A stretch of DNA of 64,000 bases from Deinococcus humi. GTDB lineage: Bacteria > Deinococcota > Deinococci > Deinococcales > Deinococcaceae. A program made the translations under genes and the position numbers. Positions 36,233 to 43,806 of the stretch are shown here, piece after piece. A model generated the notes under the pieces. The model saw nothing but the letters and a program-made list of their open reading frames with translations, did not search any database and was not told the origin of the DNA. The stretch is taken from the NCBI RefSeq assembly GCF_014201875.1, contig NZ_JACHFL010000022.1, positions 11,083 to 75,082 of the forward strand, given 5' to 3'. Every line of letters begins with the position of its first letter. The stretch's first letter is position 1.

Positions 36233-37288
36233 ATGAACCCGCCACCCGCCCGGACCACCGCCCAGCCCGGGCAGACCCCGCCGTTGTCGTTCGATCCCGC
36301 CCGCCTGCTGCTCTGGATTCCACCGCTCGCCGCTGCCATTGGATTGGCCATTCTAACGGCCCTACGCCTGGCCGCCCCGCCGTACGTGGGCCTTCTGAGC
36401 TTCATCATCGCCTACAGCAGCCTGGCCCTGTTCGGCCCACGCTTCTCCAGAGCTATCCTGCTGAACAGCGCCGCGCCGATCTACGCGGTCCTCCTGCTGC
36501 TGGCCTGGGTCACGGCGCTGTACCTGCTGCCGGGCCATCCGGCCACCCCAATGGTCCGCTTGGCCGTCCTGCTGCACCTCACCACCGTGTACGTCTTTCT
36601 GTTCGTACAGTTATCCCCTTCAAGCGCGGCACGCTGGGCGTGGGGCACCCTGGCGCTCCTGATCCTCACGGCACTGCCCCACGCCTGGCGAACGCTGGGG
36701 CAGACCGGCGTCTTCGACAGCCTGACGCTGCCGGTGACCCTGCTGTTCTCCCATGGCGCGCTGATCACGGTCCTCCATTTGTTCAGTACCTTCCGAGACC
36801 AGGTGACCCACGCCGATGGACGGGCGCAGGCCCTGCATGACCTGGCCCACCGTGACCCGCTGACCGGGCTGCTCAACCGCCGCGCCCTGGCGCGTGATCT
36901 GGAAGCGGCCACGGCCGCTTCAGGAGCCGAGGGCCAGCTGGCGGTGATCGACGTGGACGGCCTCAAAGAGGTCAATGACCGCCTGGGGCACGCGGCGGGC
37001 GATGACCTGCTGCGCCGATTCGCTGAGGGCTTTACGGAGCAGGCAGGGGCTTTCGGGCAGGTGTACCGCATCAGCGGGGATGAATTCGCGCTGCTGTTGC
37101 CGGACGACGGGCCGGCAGGGGCGGTTATCGTCGACCGGGTGACCCAGGCCGTGCGGGCGTACTACCCGGGAGCGGCGGCCAGCGTGGGCGCGACCCGCAG
37201 GCGAGCCGGGGAGACGGCGGACGCGTGGCTGTCGCGCGCCGATGACGCGATGTACCGGCACAAGCGCCGGGGTGGGCCGGGACGGTAA
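36233..37288 (+). CDS. Membrane diguanylate cyclase with SGDEF active site
   Basis: A 351-residue protein. About six membrane helices fill residues 20-200. A GGDEF domain follows (about 205-345; LAHRDPLTGLLNRRALARDL, IDVDGLKEVNDRLGHAAGDD). The active-site loop is SGDEF (YRISGDEFALLLP), a natural variant known to be compatible with activity in other cyclases. There is no RxxD inhibitory site five residues upstream, in contrast to the cyclase at 20471. ATG 36233 has GAGG upstream and avoids a long unlikely N-terminal extension. It lies just beyond the truncated transposon. Confidence 0.85.
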   Translation: MNPPPARTTAQPGQTPPLSFDPARLLLWIPPLAAAIGLAILTALRLAAPPYVGLLSFIIAYSSLALFGPRFSRAILLNSAAPIYAVLLLLAWVTALYLLPGHPATPMVRLAVLLHLTTVYVFLFVQLSPSSAARWAWGTLALLILTALPHAWRTLGQTGVFDSLTLPVTLLFSHGALITVLHLFSTFRDQVTHADGRAQALHDLAHRDPLTGLLNRRALARDLEAATAASGAEGQLAVIDVDGLKEVNDRLGHAAGDDLLRRFAEGFTEQAGAFGQVYRISGDEFALLLPDDGPAGAVIVDRVTQAVRAYYPGAAASVGATRRRAGETADAWLSRADDAMYRHKRRGGPGR

Positions 37289-37886
37289 GGACAACATTCC
37301 ACCGGTCCTGCACCGCTTCAGGACGGGCAGGAGCCTGAAACTGCAGATGACGGCAGACCCACACGGCTGAGGAGAAGGGATGAAGCATCCCGACGGGACA
37401 CCGATAACGCCTGAAGAGTGGACGGGAGAGCGGCTCTGGCGTTGGGAGCGGTTGCACAAGCAACAACGCTCCTGCCACCCCGTGTCTCAGCAGTTCCTAC
37501 CGCTGTTCAATCGGTACGTCGAGGGGAACTGGGCAATCTGACCGGATTAGTCGAGCCGATGGAACGGTACAGCGAACGCTGTGTGTCTCAAAGGTTGAAC
37601 AATCCTGAAGTGCTCGAGGTGCCTGCCACGCCATCAGTCACTGGGGCAGAGTCTGAGTGAGCACACGGCAGTCAGACCTCGGGATTGAAGGGCGGGTAAG
37701 CTGAATGCCGGGTCCAGCTCGTGGTGCCCAAGAGGACCCCTCCGTTCGGTGTGCGGCCCTGGATCGGCGGCAGGAGTGCCGTGATCCGCTTTAGTGCCTC
37801 CTTCCAGGTCCCATCCCCCGTTGGATGAAGTTTCTCTACATCCATCAATCATGGGGAGGTGCGGCCAGTCCCCGTAGACTCCGCCG
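37289..37886. other. Intergenic region, nothing recognised
   Basis: About 600 bases between the cyclase and the PAS-HD-GYP gene. Small frames exist but none has recognisable features. Confidence 0.35.
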
Positions 37887-38846
37887 ATGACGCACCTGTC
37901 CCCGATGGCGTTGGGGCCGGCACCCGAATACCGGCGGCTCGTCGAAGAGATGCCTATCCTGCTCTGGACGGCCGACGCCACCGGCCGCTGGACCCATGTC
38001 AACGGGCGCTGGACCGAGTACACCGGCCTGATCGGCGAGGCCCAGGGTTTCGGCTTTGAAGCCGCCCTGCATCCTGAAGACGTGGCCCCCACCGTGAAGG
38101 TCTGGACCGCGGCCATTCACAGCGGACAGCCGTATGACATCGAATACCGGCTGCGCAACACGCACGGGCAGCACCGCTGGTTTGTCGTACGCGGTCGCAA
38201 GGTGGCCACTCCAGGCGCTGACGACGTCACCTGGGTGGGCAGTTGCACCGACATCGACGCACAAAAACAGGCCGAGACGGCGGCCCTCCTGGCGCAGCGC
38301 TCTGCGGTGCGCGCGCTGGGGCTGGCACTGGAAGTGCGGGATGGGGAGACCGGGGGACACACGGACCGGGTGGTGGCCCAGGCCCTGGCCTTGGGGCGAG
38401 CCTTGGGACTGAATGCCACGGACCTGACCGCGCTCGAACTGGGGGCGACGCTGCATGATGTAGGCAAGATCGGGGTCCCGGACCGCGTACTGCGCAAACC
38501 AGGCGTACTGGACGTGGACGAGCGGGCCTTGATTCACGCTCACCCCACAGAGGGGGTGCGCTTTGCGGCGGCCCTGGGCTTTCTGCCACCGGCGGCGCTG
38601 GGAGTGATCCGCCACCACCACGAGCGTTGGGACGGACACGGCTATCCGGACGAGCTGGCCTGGGACCAGATTCCCTTGCTGGCGCGCATCTTCGCGGTGG
38701 TGGACGTGTATGACGCGCTGATCAGCGACCGGCCGTACAAGGCGGCTTGGACGCCTGGGCAGGCCCAGGCGGAGATCGCACGGCAGGCAGGCCTTCAGTT
38801 CGATCCACAAGTGGTGCACGCTTTTCTAGAGTTGACCGCGTCCTGA
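37887..38846 (+). CDS. PAS-HD-GYP cyclic-di-GMP phosphodiesterase
   Basis: A 319-residue protein. Residues about 12-130 form a PAS/PAC domain (MPILLWTADATGRWTHVNGR, HRWFVVRGRKV). The HD-GYP domain (about 135-315) has HTDRVVAQALALGRALG, the HD of LHDVGKIGVPD (H190, D191), HHHERWDGHGYPDE (GYP at 252-254) and VDVYDALISDRPYKAAW. It should hydrolyse cyclic-di-GMP to GMP, opposing the cyclases at 20471 and 36233. The PAS domain is the input. Soluble, no partner gene. Confidence 0.93.
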   Translation: MTHLSPMALGPAPEYRRLVEEMPILLWTADATGRWTHVNGRWTEYTGLIGEAQGFGFEAALHPEDVAPTVKVWTAAIHSGQPYDIEYRLRNTHGQHRWFVVRGRKVATPGADDVTWVGSCTDIDAQKQAETAALLAQRSAVRALGLALEVRDGETGGHTDRVVAQALALGRALGLNATDLTALELGATLHDVGKIGVPDRVLRKPGVLDVDERALIHAHPTEGVRFAAALGFLPPAALGVIRHHHERWDGHGYPDELAWDQIPLLARIFAVVDVYDALISDRPYKAAWTPGQAQAEIARQAGLQFDPQVVHAFLELTAS

Positions 38847-39385
38847 GGTGACCTTTGCCGCTCTCTTCAGGGCGCCGTTCTCCAGCGTGCTTGCGAAGGC
38901 AGGCAAAGGCCGGCCGTACGGTCATCATCTGCCTTGAACAACAGGCTGGTGCGTCCAAAATGACCGTTCGACGAAGCGCTGTTGCCGCGTGACTTCTGGA
39001 AGCGTGTCGTGACACCGAAGTTCACAAAAAACTGACTGAGGTTGTTGGTCTATCGGCATTATTTTTCCCTCATTTTCCATCGTTCCAGACACCCGAGAGG
39101 CGATCAATCCCTCCACAGCAGTTCCGGGACAACCGACCCACTGTACGTCCCATTTCCTGCAACGGTCGCTGGCAACGGTGTTCTGAACGGCATCCAGGAC
39201 GCAATTTTCCTCGTCGTCGTTCTTGGACTGTAGTTCTTGATACCTCATTCAGGGAGACGCCCTAACCAGTGATGAATTTGTCACATTGCACCCGATACAA
39301 CTAAACCCGGCCTCAAGCCGCCCGGCAGTTGCCTGCTCAGCTTCTCGTCTGAGACCCCACTTTTCGCCTCTCGCAAGGAGTTGCT
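38847..39385. other. Intergenic region with lower GC, no confident gene
   Basis: About 540 bases. A minus-strand frame of 107 codons (38925-39248) has no recognisable features. The stretch 39040-39260 is noticeably AT-richer than its surroundings and would hold the promoter of the following operon. Confidence 0.35.
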
Positions 39386-40132
39386 ATGGCCCTGTTCGGC
39401 GACCTCAAACATCAAACGCTCGCCGATCTGGCAAAAGTCATCCACATTCACACCGGCACGTTGTTATTTCATTCCGCCTACCAGGGCAAGACCGTCGAAC
39501 TGGTGTTGAACCGGGGGCACCTGCACGCGATGTACCTGGACGGCTTTCCCATTCAAGACCTGACCCAGGCGCGGGCTATCCTGCACCAGCTTCATGTTCA
39601 GGGCCACGGGGCGTTCGAATTGCACCGTCAAACCCTGCTCGTGGGCGATGTCCGTCTCTACGATCAGCCCTTTGCCGACCTGGTGTACGACATCGTCGAA
39701 TCCACGCTCCCCGGCATGCCTGGGCCCGTGGTTCCCGCCGATCAGCTGCCGCATCCCGACACACGGTTCACCCTCACGCCGCAGTCCCCACCCGTGCCCG
39801 CCTCGCTTGTGCAGCTCTGGGCCAGGGTTCAACCCCACCTGGCTCAGGGCAGCAGCGCCGCTGAACTCGCGCCGCGCTTGGACCTGTCCCCGCACGACAT
39901 GCAGACGGCGCTGTACCGACTCCGGGCCCTGGACCTGATCACGCCGCAACGGGCGGCGGTTTCACGCCCAGCATCCGTTGCCCACCATGCGCCCATGCCG
40001 CAGGGCCCGGGAGGCTCCACCGTGGACGACATCACGCCCGTCACCCTCCCTCCCACCTCCCCAGCACCCCGGCTGCTGGTGCAGCGCCTGCTGGGGGCGC
40101 TGCGCCGCTTCACCCAAGGCGGCGCCGCATGA
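39386..40132 (+). CDS. DUF4388 (PATAN-like) domain protein, first gene of a GTPase operon
   Basis: A 248-residue protein. Residues 1-95 fit DUF4388 (MALFGDLKHQTLADLAKVIH, HTGTLLFHSAYQGKTVELVL, GHLHAMYLDG, HGAFELHRQ). The middle part (about 130-190) looks like a small helical, possibly winged-helix segment (AAELAPRLDLSPHDMQTALY RLRAL split over two helices). AGGAG lies five bases before the ATG. Its stop overlaps the start of the GTPase gene by ATGA. DUF4388 proteins occur with MglA/roadblock systems and are thought to mediate protein contacts in signalling. Confidence 0.82.
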   Translation: MALFGDLKHQTLADLAKVIHIHTGTLLFHSAYQGKTVELVLNRGHLHAMYLDGFPIQDLTQARAILHQLHVQGHGAFELHRQTLLVGDVRLYDQPFADLVYDIVESTLPGMPGPVVPADQLPHPDTRFTLTPQSPPVPASLVQLWARVQPHLAQGSSAAELAPRLDLSPHDMQTALYRLRALDLITPQRAAVSRPASVAHHAPMPQGPGGSTVDDITPVTLPPTSPAPRLLVQRLLGALRRFTQGGAA

Positions 40133-40656
40133 CCGCCTTTGGGCCGCCCCTCAAGCTGGTGATCTCCGGGCCAGTCGGGGCCGGCAAGACCACCTTCGTC
40201 CAAACTATTTCCGAAACTCCTGTTGTCGCCACCGAGGCGGAGGCCAGCGAAGACATCGGCAAGCAATACACCACCGTCGCCTTCGACTTCGGCACCTTGC
40301 GCCTGGACGGCCAGGACGTACACCTGTACGGCACACCGGGCCAGGACCGCTTCAACTTCATGTGGGAAGTGCTGTGTGAGGGCGCCCTGGGCCTGGTGCT
40401 CCTGGTGGCCGGAAACCGCCCACAGGATTTCACCCACGCCCGCAACATGCTCGACTTCATTACCAGCCGCATCCCCGTGCCGTTCCTGGTCGGCGTGACC
40501 CGGCAGGACCAGGCCGCAGTGTGGCAGCCAGAAGATGTGGCCCTGTATTTCGGCCTGCCCGAACGGCAGGTGGTGGGTCTGAACGCCACCCACCCGGACG
40601 AGGTGCGTCAGACGCTCGCCACCCTGCTGGAACTGCAATTGGTGCCGCTTCACTGA
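40129..40656 (+). CDS. MglA/Arf-like small GTPase
   Basis: A 175-residue GTPase. The G1 P-loop is GPVGAGKTT (residues 14-22), a switch-I-like region follows (SEDIGKQYTTVAFDFG), and G3 is YGTPGQDRF, where the usual DTPG Asp is Tyr-Gly-Thr-Pro-Gly. The position of NKxD has VTRQDQ (T-x-x-D), a common change in bacterial Arf-like GTPases. It is coupled to the DUF4388 gene and followed by a roadblock protein, its likely GTPase-activating or binding partner. Homologues of this ATP/GTP-binding family work as polarity or motility switches. Confidence 0.9.
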   Translation: MTAFGPPLKLVISGPVGAGKTTFVQTISETPVVATEAEASEDIGKQYTTVAFDFGTLRLDGQDVHLYGTPGQDRFNFMWEVLCEGALGLVLLVAGNRPQDFTHARNMLDFITSRIPVPFLVGVTRQDQAAVWQPEDVALYFGLPERQVVGLNATHPDEVRQTLATLLELQLVPLH

Positions 40657-40743
40657 AAATCCCATAGCTCACCCTTCGCCCCTTCTGAATTCGCCTCTTC
40701 TCTTGTGCCCGGAATCACTCAAATCTTCCGGAAAGGAACCACC

Positions 40744-41121
40744 ATGACGGCTACCATGAGCAAGCAAGACCAGCTGACCTCCACCCTCACCACCCTGCGC
40801 GGCGCGCTACCCGAACTGCGTGGCGCGCTGGTGGCCACCGTCGACGGCCTGCCCATCGCACAGGACATGGGCGGCGGCGCGGACGCCAACCGCGTGGCGG
40901 CGATGGCCGCCACCGCCCTGGGACTGGGCAAGCGCATCAATGAAACCCTGGGATCGGGCCAGCTCACCGACATGAGCGTGGGCGGCACCGATGGCCAGGT
41001 GTACATCTACGCCGCCGGGAAGAAAGGCGTGCTGGCCGTTGTCGCGCCGGCCGGCGTCAACCTGGGCCTCCTGCACATGGAAGCCCGGGATGCGGCCCAG
41101 AGCGTCTCTATCATCCTGTAA
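40744..41121 (+). CDS. Roadblock/LC7-domain protein (MglB-like)
   Basis: A 125-residue single roadblock domain: helix LTSTLTTLRGALPELRGALV, strand ATVDGLPIAQDM, helix ANRVAAMAATALGLGKRINE, strands DGQVYIYAAGKKGVLAVVAP and final helix GLLHMEARDAAQSVSIIL. Roadblock dimers bind small GTPases of the MglA type and can stimulate their hydrolysis. GAAAGGA precedes ATG 40744; ATG 40756 (MSKQDQ) is possible. Same strand and operon as the GTPase, 87 bases downstream. Confidence 0.9.
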   Translation: MTATMSKQDQLTSTLTTLRGALPELRGALVATVDGLPIAQDMGGGADANRVAAMAATALGLGKRINETLGSGQLTDMSVGGTDGQVYIYAAGKKGVLAVVAPAGVNLGLLHMEARDAAQSVSIIL

Positions 41122-41268
41122 GGCCAACACTCATCAGTTTGTTCGCAGACCCAACGTCATTCGCGTGGCAGCGAACACCAGCAACACCCATCGTCCGGAG
41201 GCCCCATGGCCACACTGTCCACTTCACTCGCGGGGCTGCTCAGCACCCTGTACCCAAGGAGAATTCCC

Positions 41269-41748
41269 ATGACTGCCACCCTCACCCCGTCTCTGCGCCC
41301 GCACCTGGGCGACTACAGCTCCATCGTCTGCTTCAAGGCCGTGATCGTCGGCGTCGAGGATACCCTCGGCCCGGACGGCGCCGCCGTGGTTTTCATCCGC
41401 GCCGGCAAGGTCCGGGGCCGTGACCTCGCCACTGAACTGGGCGTGGCTGGCAGCAACGTGCCCATCGAACAACTCGCTGGGCTGCTGAACGCGGCCATCG
41501 GCAGGGACGGCACCTGTCTCGCCGGTGTGACCAGATCCTACCGTGAAGGCCAGAACGTCGTCATCGAGACCCAGGACACCGTGTGCTCGGCGGGCGAAGC
41601 CATGGGCAGTGACCGCAAGTGCACCTTCACGCTGGGCGCGGTGTGGGGCGCACTGGAGGCCATCACGGGCGAGCTGTACCTGGGGGAGCATACCGACAGC
41701 GTGCTGCGCGGCGGGACGTGCGACAAGTTCGTCTTTAGCCCGCTCTAA
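41269..41748 (+). CDS. Small predicted sensor domain protein (V4R/hydrocarbon-binding-like)
   Basis: A 159-residue soluble protein, last gene of the GTPase operon. Recognisable stretches are FIRAGKVRGRDLATELGV, a helix QLAGLLNAAIGRDGTCL, then strands and the end GEAMGSDRKCTFTLGAVWGA, LEAITGELYLGEHTDSVLRG, CDKFVFSPL. The last block, with two cysteines, resembles the V4R end (..C.Y..G...G....), a small-molecule-binding fold, but the match is tentative. AAGGAG lies before ATG 41269; ATG 41206 with GGAGG would add 21 residues. A perfect terminator follows. It may supply a ligand input to the GTPase module. Confidence 0.65.
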   Translation: MTATLTPSLRPHLGDYSSIVCFKAVIVGVEDTLGPDGAAVVFIRAGKVRGRDLATELGVAGSNVPIEQLAGLLNAAIGRDGTCLAGVTRSYREGQNVVIETQDTVCSAGEAMGSDRKCTFTLGAVWGALEAITGELYLGEHTDSVLRGGTCDKFVFSPL

Positions 41749-41758
41749 GCGGCTTTCG

Positions 41759-41794
41759 GGGCACCTTCACCAGGAGTGGTGAAGGTGCCCTTTT
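41759..41794 (+). terminator. Strong intrinsic terminator of the GTPase operon
   Basis: GGGCACCTTCACCA and TGGTGAAGGTGCCC form a perfect 14-base stem with loop GGAG, followed by TTTT. Confidence 0.93.
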
Positions 41795-42064
41795 CAGTCT
41801 TGTTAAGACATTTGACTCCGAGCGCTTACGGATGCTGCTGCACGCTCACAACAAGGACCTGTCTCCGCGCCAGGCTGACCTGACGGAGGGGCTCGCTGTC
41901 CTGTTCAAACGGGGGTGATGCGTTCACCCTCTGTTGCAGATCTATCCTGTGGCGGAGAACGTAGATGCTGCGTCCACACCTCAGGTTTTGCATGGTGGAG
42001 AATCCCCATCTCTTCCGCTTCCTGAGCATCGATGCCTACGCCAACGCCTCCAAGCCCTGGGCCT

Positions 42065-43213
42065 TCAGACGAAATGCCGCCTGTTTTCAGCCATCATTTC
42101 GATGAACACTTGCGCCAGGTCCGGATCGAAGTGCTGTCCCGCCTGAGTCCTGATCTCAGCTAAAGCGGTCTCTGTGCTCCAGGCCGTCTTGTAGGGCCGC
42201 TCGCTCGTGAGCGCGTCATACACGTCACACAGCGCGAAAATCCGTCCCTCCAGACTGATGGCGTCCCCCATCTTTCCCGCCGGGTAGCCCTGACCATTCC
42301 AGCGCTCATGGTGATCAGCCACCACATTTAGTGCCGCTGTCGGAAGAAAACCTAACGCTGTGGCAAAGCGAACGCCTGCCTCCACATGCGAGCGCATCAC
42401 CGCCCACTCGGCCTCGCTCAGCTTGTCAGGCTTGAGCAACACCGCGTCCGGGATGGCGATCTTGCCAATGTCGTGCAAGTACGCGCCCCAACGCAGCGCC
42501 TGGAGTCGTGCCGGATCCCACGACAACGCCGCCCCCATCCGCAGGGCCAGCGTGGTCACCCGGTCCGTGTGGCCCTGCGTTTCGCCGTCGCGTGCTTCCA
42601 AGGCCAGACCCAACGCCCGCAGGGCCGCTTCACGCGCCTGGATCGTCTGCTCATCGGCCGCCAGGCGGCCCGCCAGACCCGCAATGGTGCCGGACACCAT
42701 GCTAAACAGCGCGGCTTCCTCGGCCTGCCAGCGGTGCGGTGCCAGGGTATGCATCAGAAACGCGCCCAGCAGGCGGCCCTCGGCGTCGCAGACCGGGCAG
42801 GCGGCCAGACTGGCCACCCCCAGTTCAGGAAACCCCGCCGTCTGAGGGGACGCGCTGGTGTCATCGAAGAACAGGGGTTGGGTACTGACTTCCAGCGCAC
42901 GCATGAGAGGCGTGTCGCTGGGCAGGCCATGAATGGCAATGTGCTGCATGCCCGGGGTCTGCGGCATCTCGCCCCATGCAGCGCGCACCTGATAGGTCAG
43001 GGCCTGCGCACCGCCCACCTGGAAGTAGGCCGAGCCCACAGCGGCAGTATGGGTCACCAGGTGTTCCAGGGTGGGGGTCACGCCGCTGGCCAGGTCTGGG
43101 GCTGAGACGGCCAGCCGGGTCAAGGTCAGGACCGACTGGGCTGCCGTGGTGCGCGCATCGTCACCCGCAATCAGGTCTGAGACACGTGGCTTGAGGACTG
43201 AAGACGACTCCAT
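42065..43213 (-). CDS. GAF-HD-GYP cyclic-di-GMP phosphodiesterase
   Basis: A 382-residue protein from the ATG at 43213. An N-terminal GAF domain (about 15-185; AVGSAYFQVGGAQALTYQVR, GVASLAACPVCDAEGRLLGA) precedes a short helix and the HD-GYP domain (about 190-375): GHTDRVTTLALRMGAALSWD, LHDIGKIAIPDAVLLKPDKL, HHERWNGQGYPAGK and CDVYDALTSERPYKTAW, all catalytic motifs intact. It should degrade cyclic-di-GMP under control of its GAF ligand. The longer frame to 43291 is less likely; no clear ribosome binding site is seen at 43213, so transcription may be leaderless. Confidence 0.92.
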   Translation of the reverse strand: MESSSVLKPRVSDLIAGDDARTTAAQSVLTLTRLAVSAPDLASGVTPTLEHLVTHTAAVGSAYFQVGGAQALTYQVRAAWGEMPQTPGMQHIAIHGLPSDTPLMRALEVSTQPLFFDDTSASPQTAGFPELGVASLAACPVCDAEGRLLGAFLMHTLAPHRWQAEEAALFSMVSGTIAGLAGRLAADEQTIQAREAALRALGLALEARDGETQGHTDRVTTLALRMGAALSWDPARLQALRWGAYLHDIGKIAIPDAVLLKPDKLSEAEWAVMRSHVEAGVRFATALGFLPTAALNVVADHHERWNGQGYPAGKMGDAISLEGRIFALCDVYDALTSERPYKTAWSTETALAEIRTQAGQHFDPDLAQVFIEMMAENRRHFV

Positions 43214-43806
43214 AACAGCACAATAGTTGGCCCCACTGACAAGACCGTCACAGGGCAGCCGAAGCGAGGGAGCAGCCAGCCGAACCAGCACAAGGAAAGT
43301 ACACGCTGCGGTTTGGGACAGCCAGAAGTCGTCCCAAACCGTTCACACCAGGTCAAAGTGCTGGGCGGTGTATCACTGGCCGCTCTGGAAAACCGGAGCC
43401 CAAACAACACCAGAGGGATGGGAGTTAGCGCCTGAGGACAGAACAGAGGCGTGGCATGACTTAAAGTATGCCACACAAAAAATCAGCTTTCCGGCTCACT
43501 TTCGTGCCCGACGCAGGCTGTGGAGGCTGCCAGATGCCCCTGTTCTGCGGTCAACGACACTGGGACCGGCAAAAGAACCAGGTCCTCTCTGAAGTGCGAG
43601 CCGAAAGTGGGCTTGACATCCTGTGCACGCGGTTCTGTCAAGTTAATCGGACAGCATGTGAATAATGAGTTTAAACGCCTTGGAACTCAGACAGGACCCT
43701 CCAAGAATTAGGCCAAAACAGGCTTAGTATTATGTTCTTATACAAATAAAGTCCAACCTCTTAATTTATAAACTACCAATATAAAGTGACATGAGTCACT
43801 AAACAC
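43214..43806. other. Intergenic region ending in an AT-rich island
   Basis: About 590 bases. The first half has no recognisable gene. From about 43670 to 43810 the sequence becomes strikingly AT-rich. It includes AGTGAC-ATGA-GTCACT (43785-43800), which on the minus strand is followed by TTTATATT and may terminate the CheB-CheR transcript. Confidence 0.4.

Noticed and set aside
38925..39248. 107-codon minus-strand frame in the gap before the GTPase operon
   Set aside because: Composition is unlike the neighbouring proteins, no motif, no good ribosome binding site; the region more probably holds a promoter.
43468..43665. Small frame with CGGCQMPLFC
   Set aside because: A zinc-ribbon-like look from two cysteine pairs, but the spacing is wrong and the rest has no protein character.
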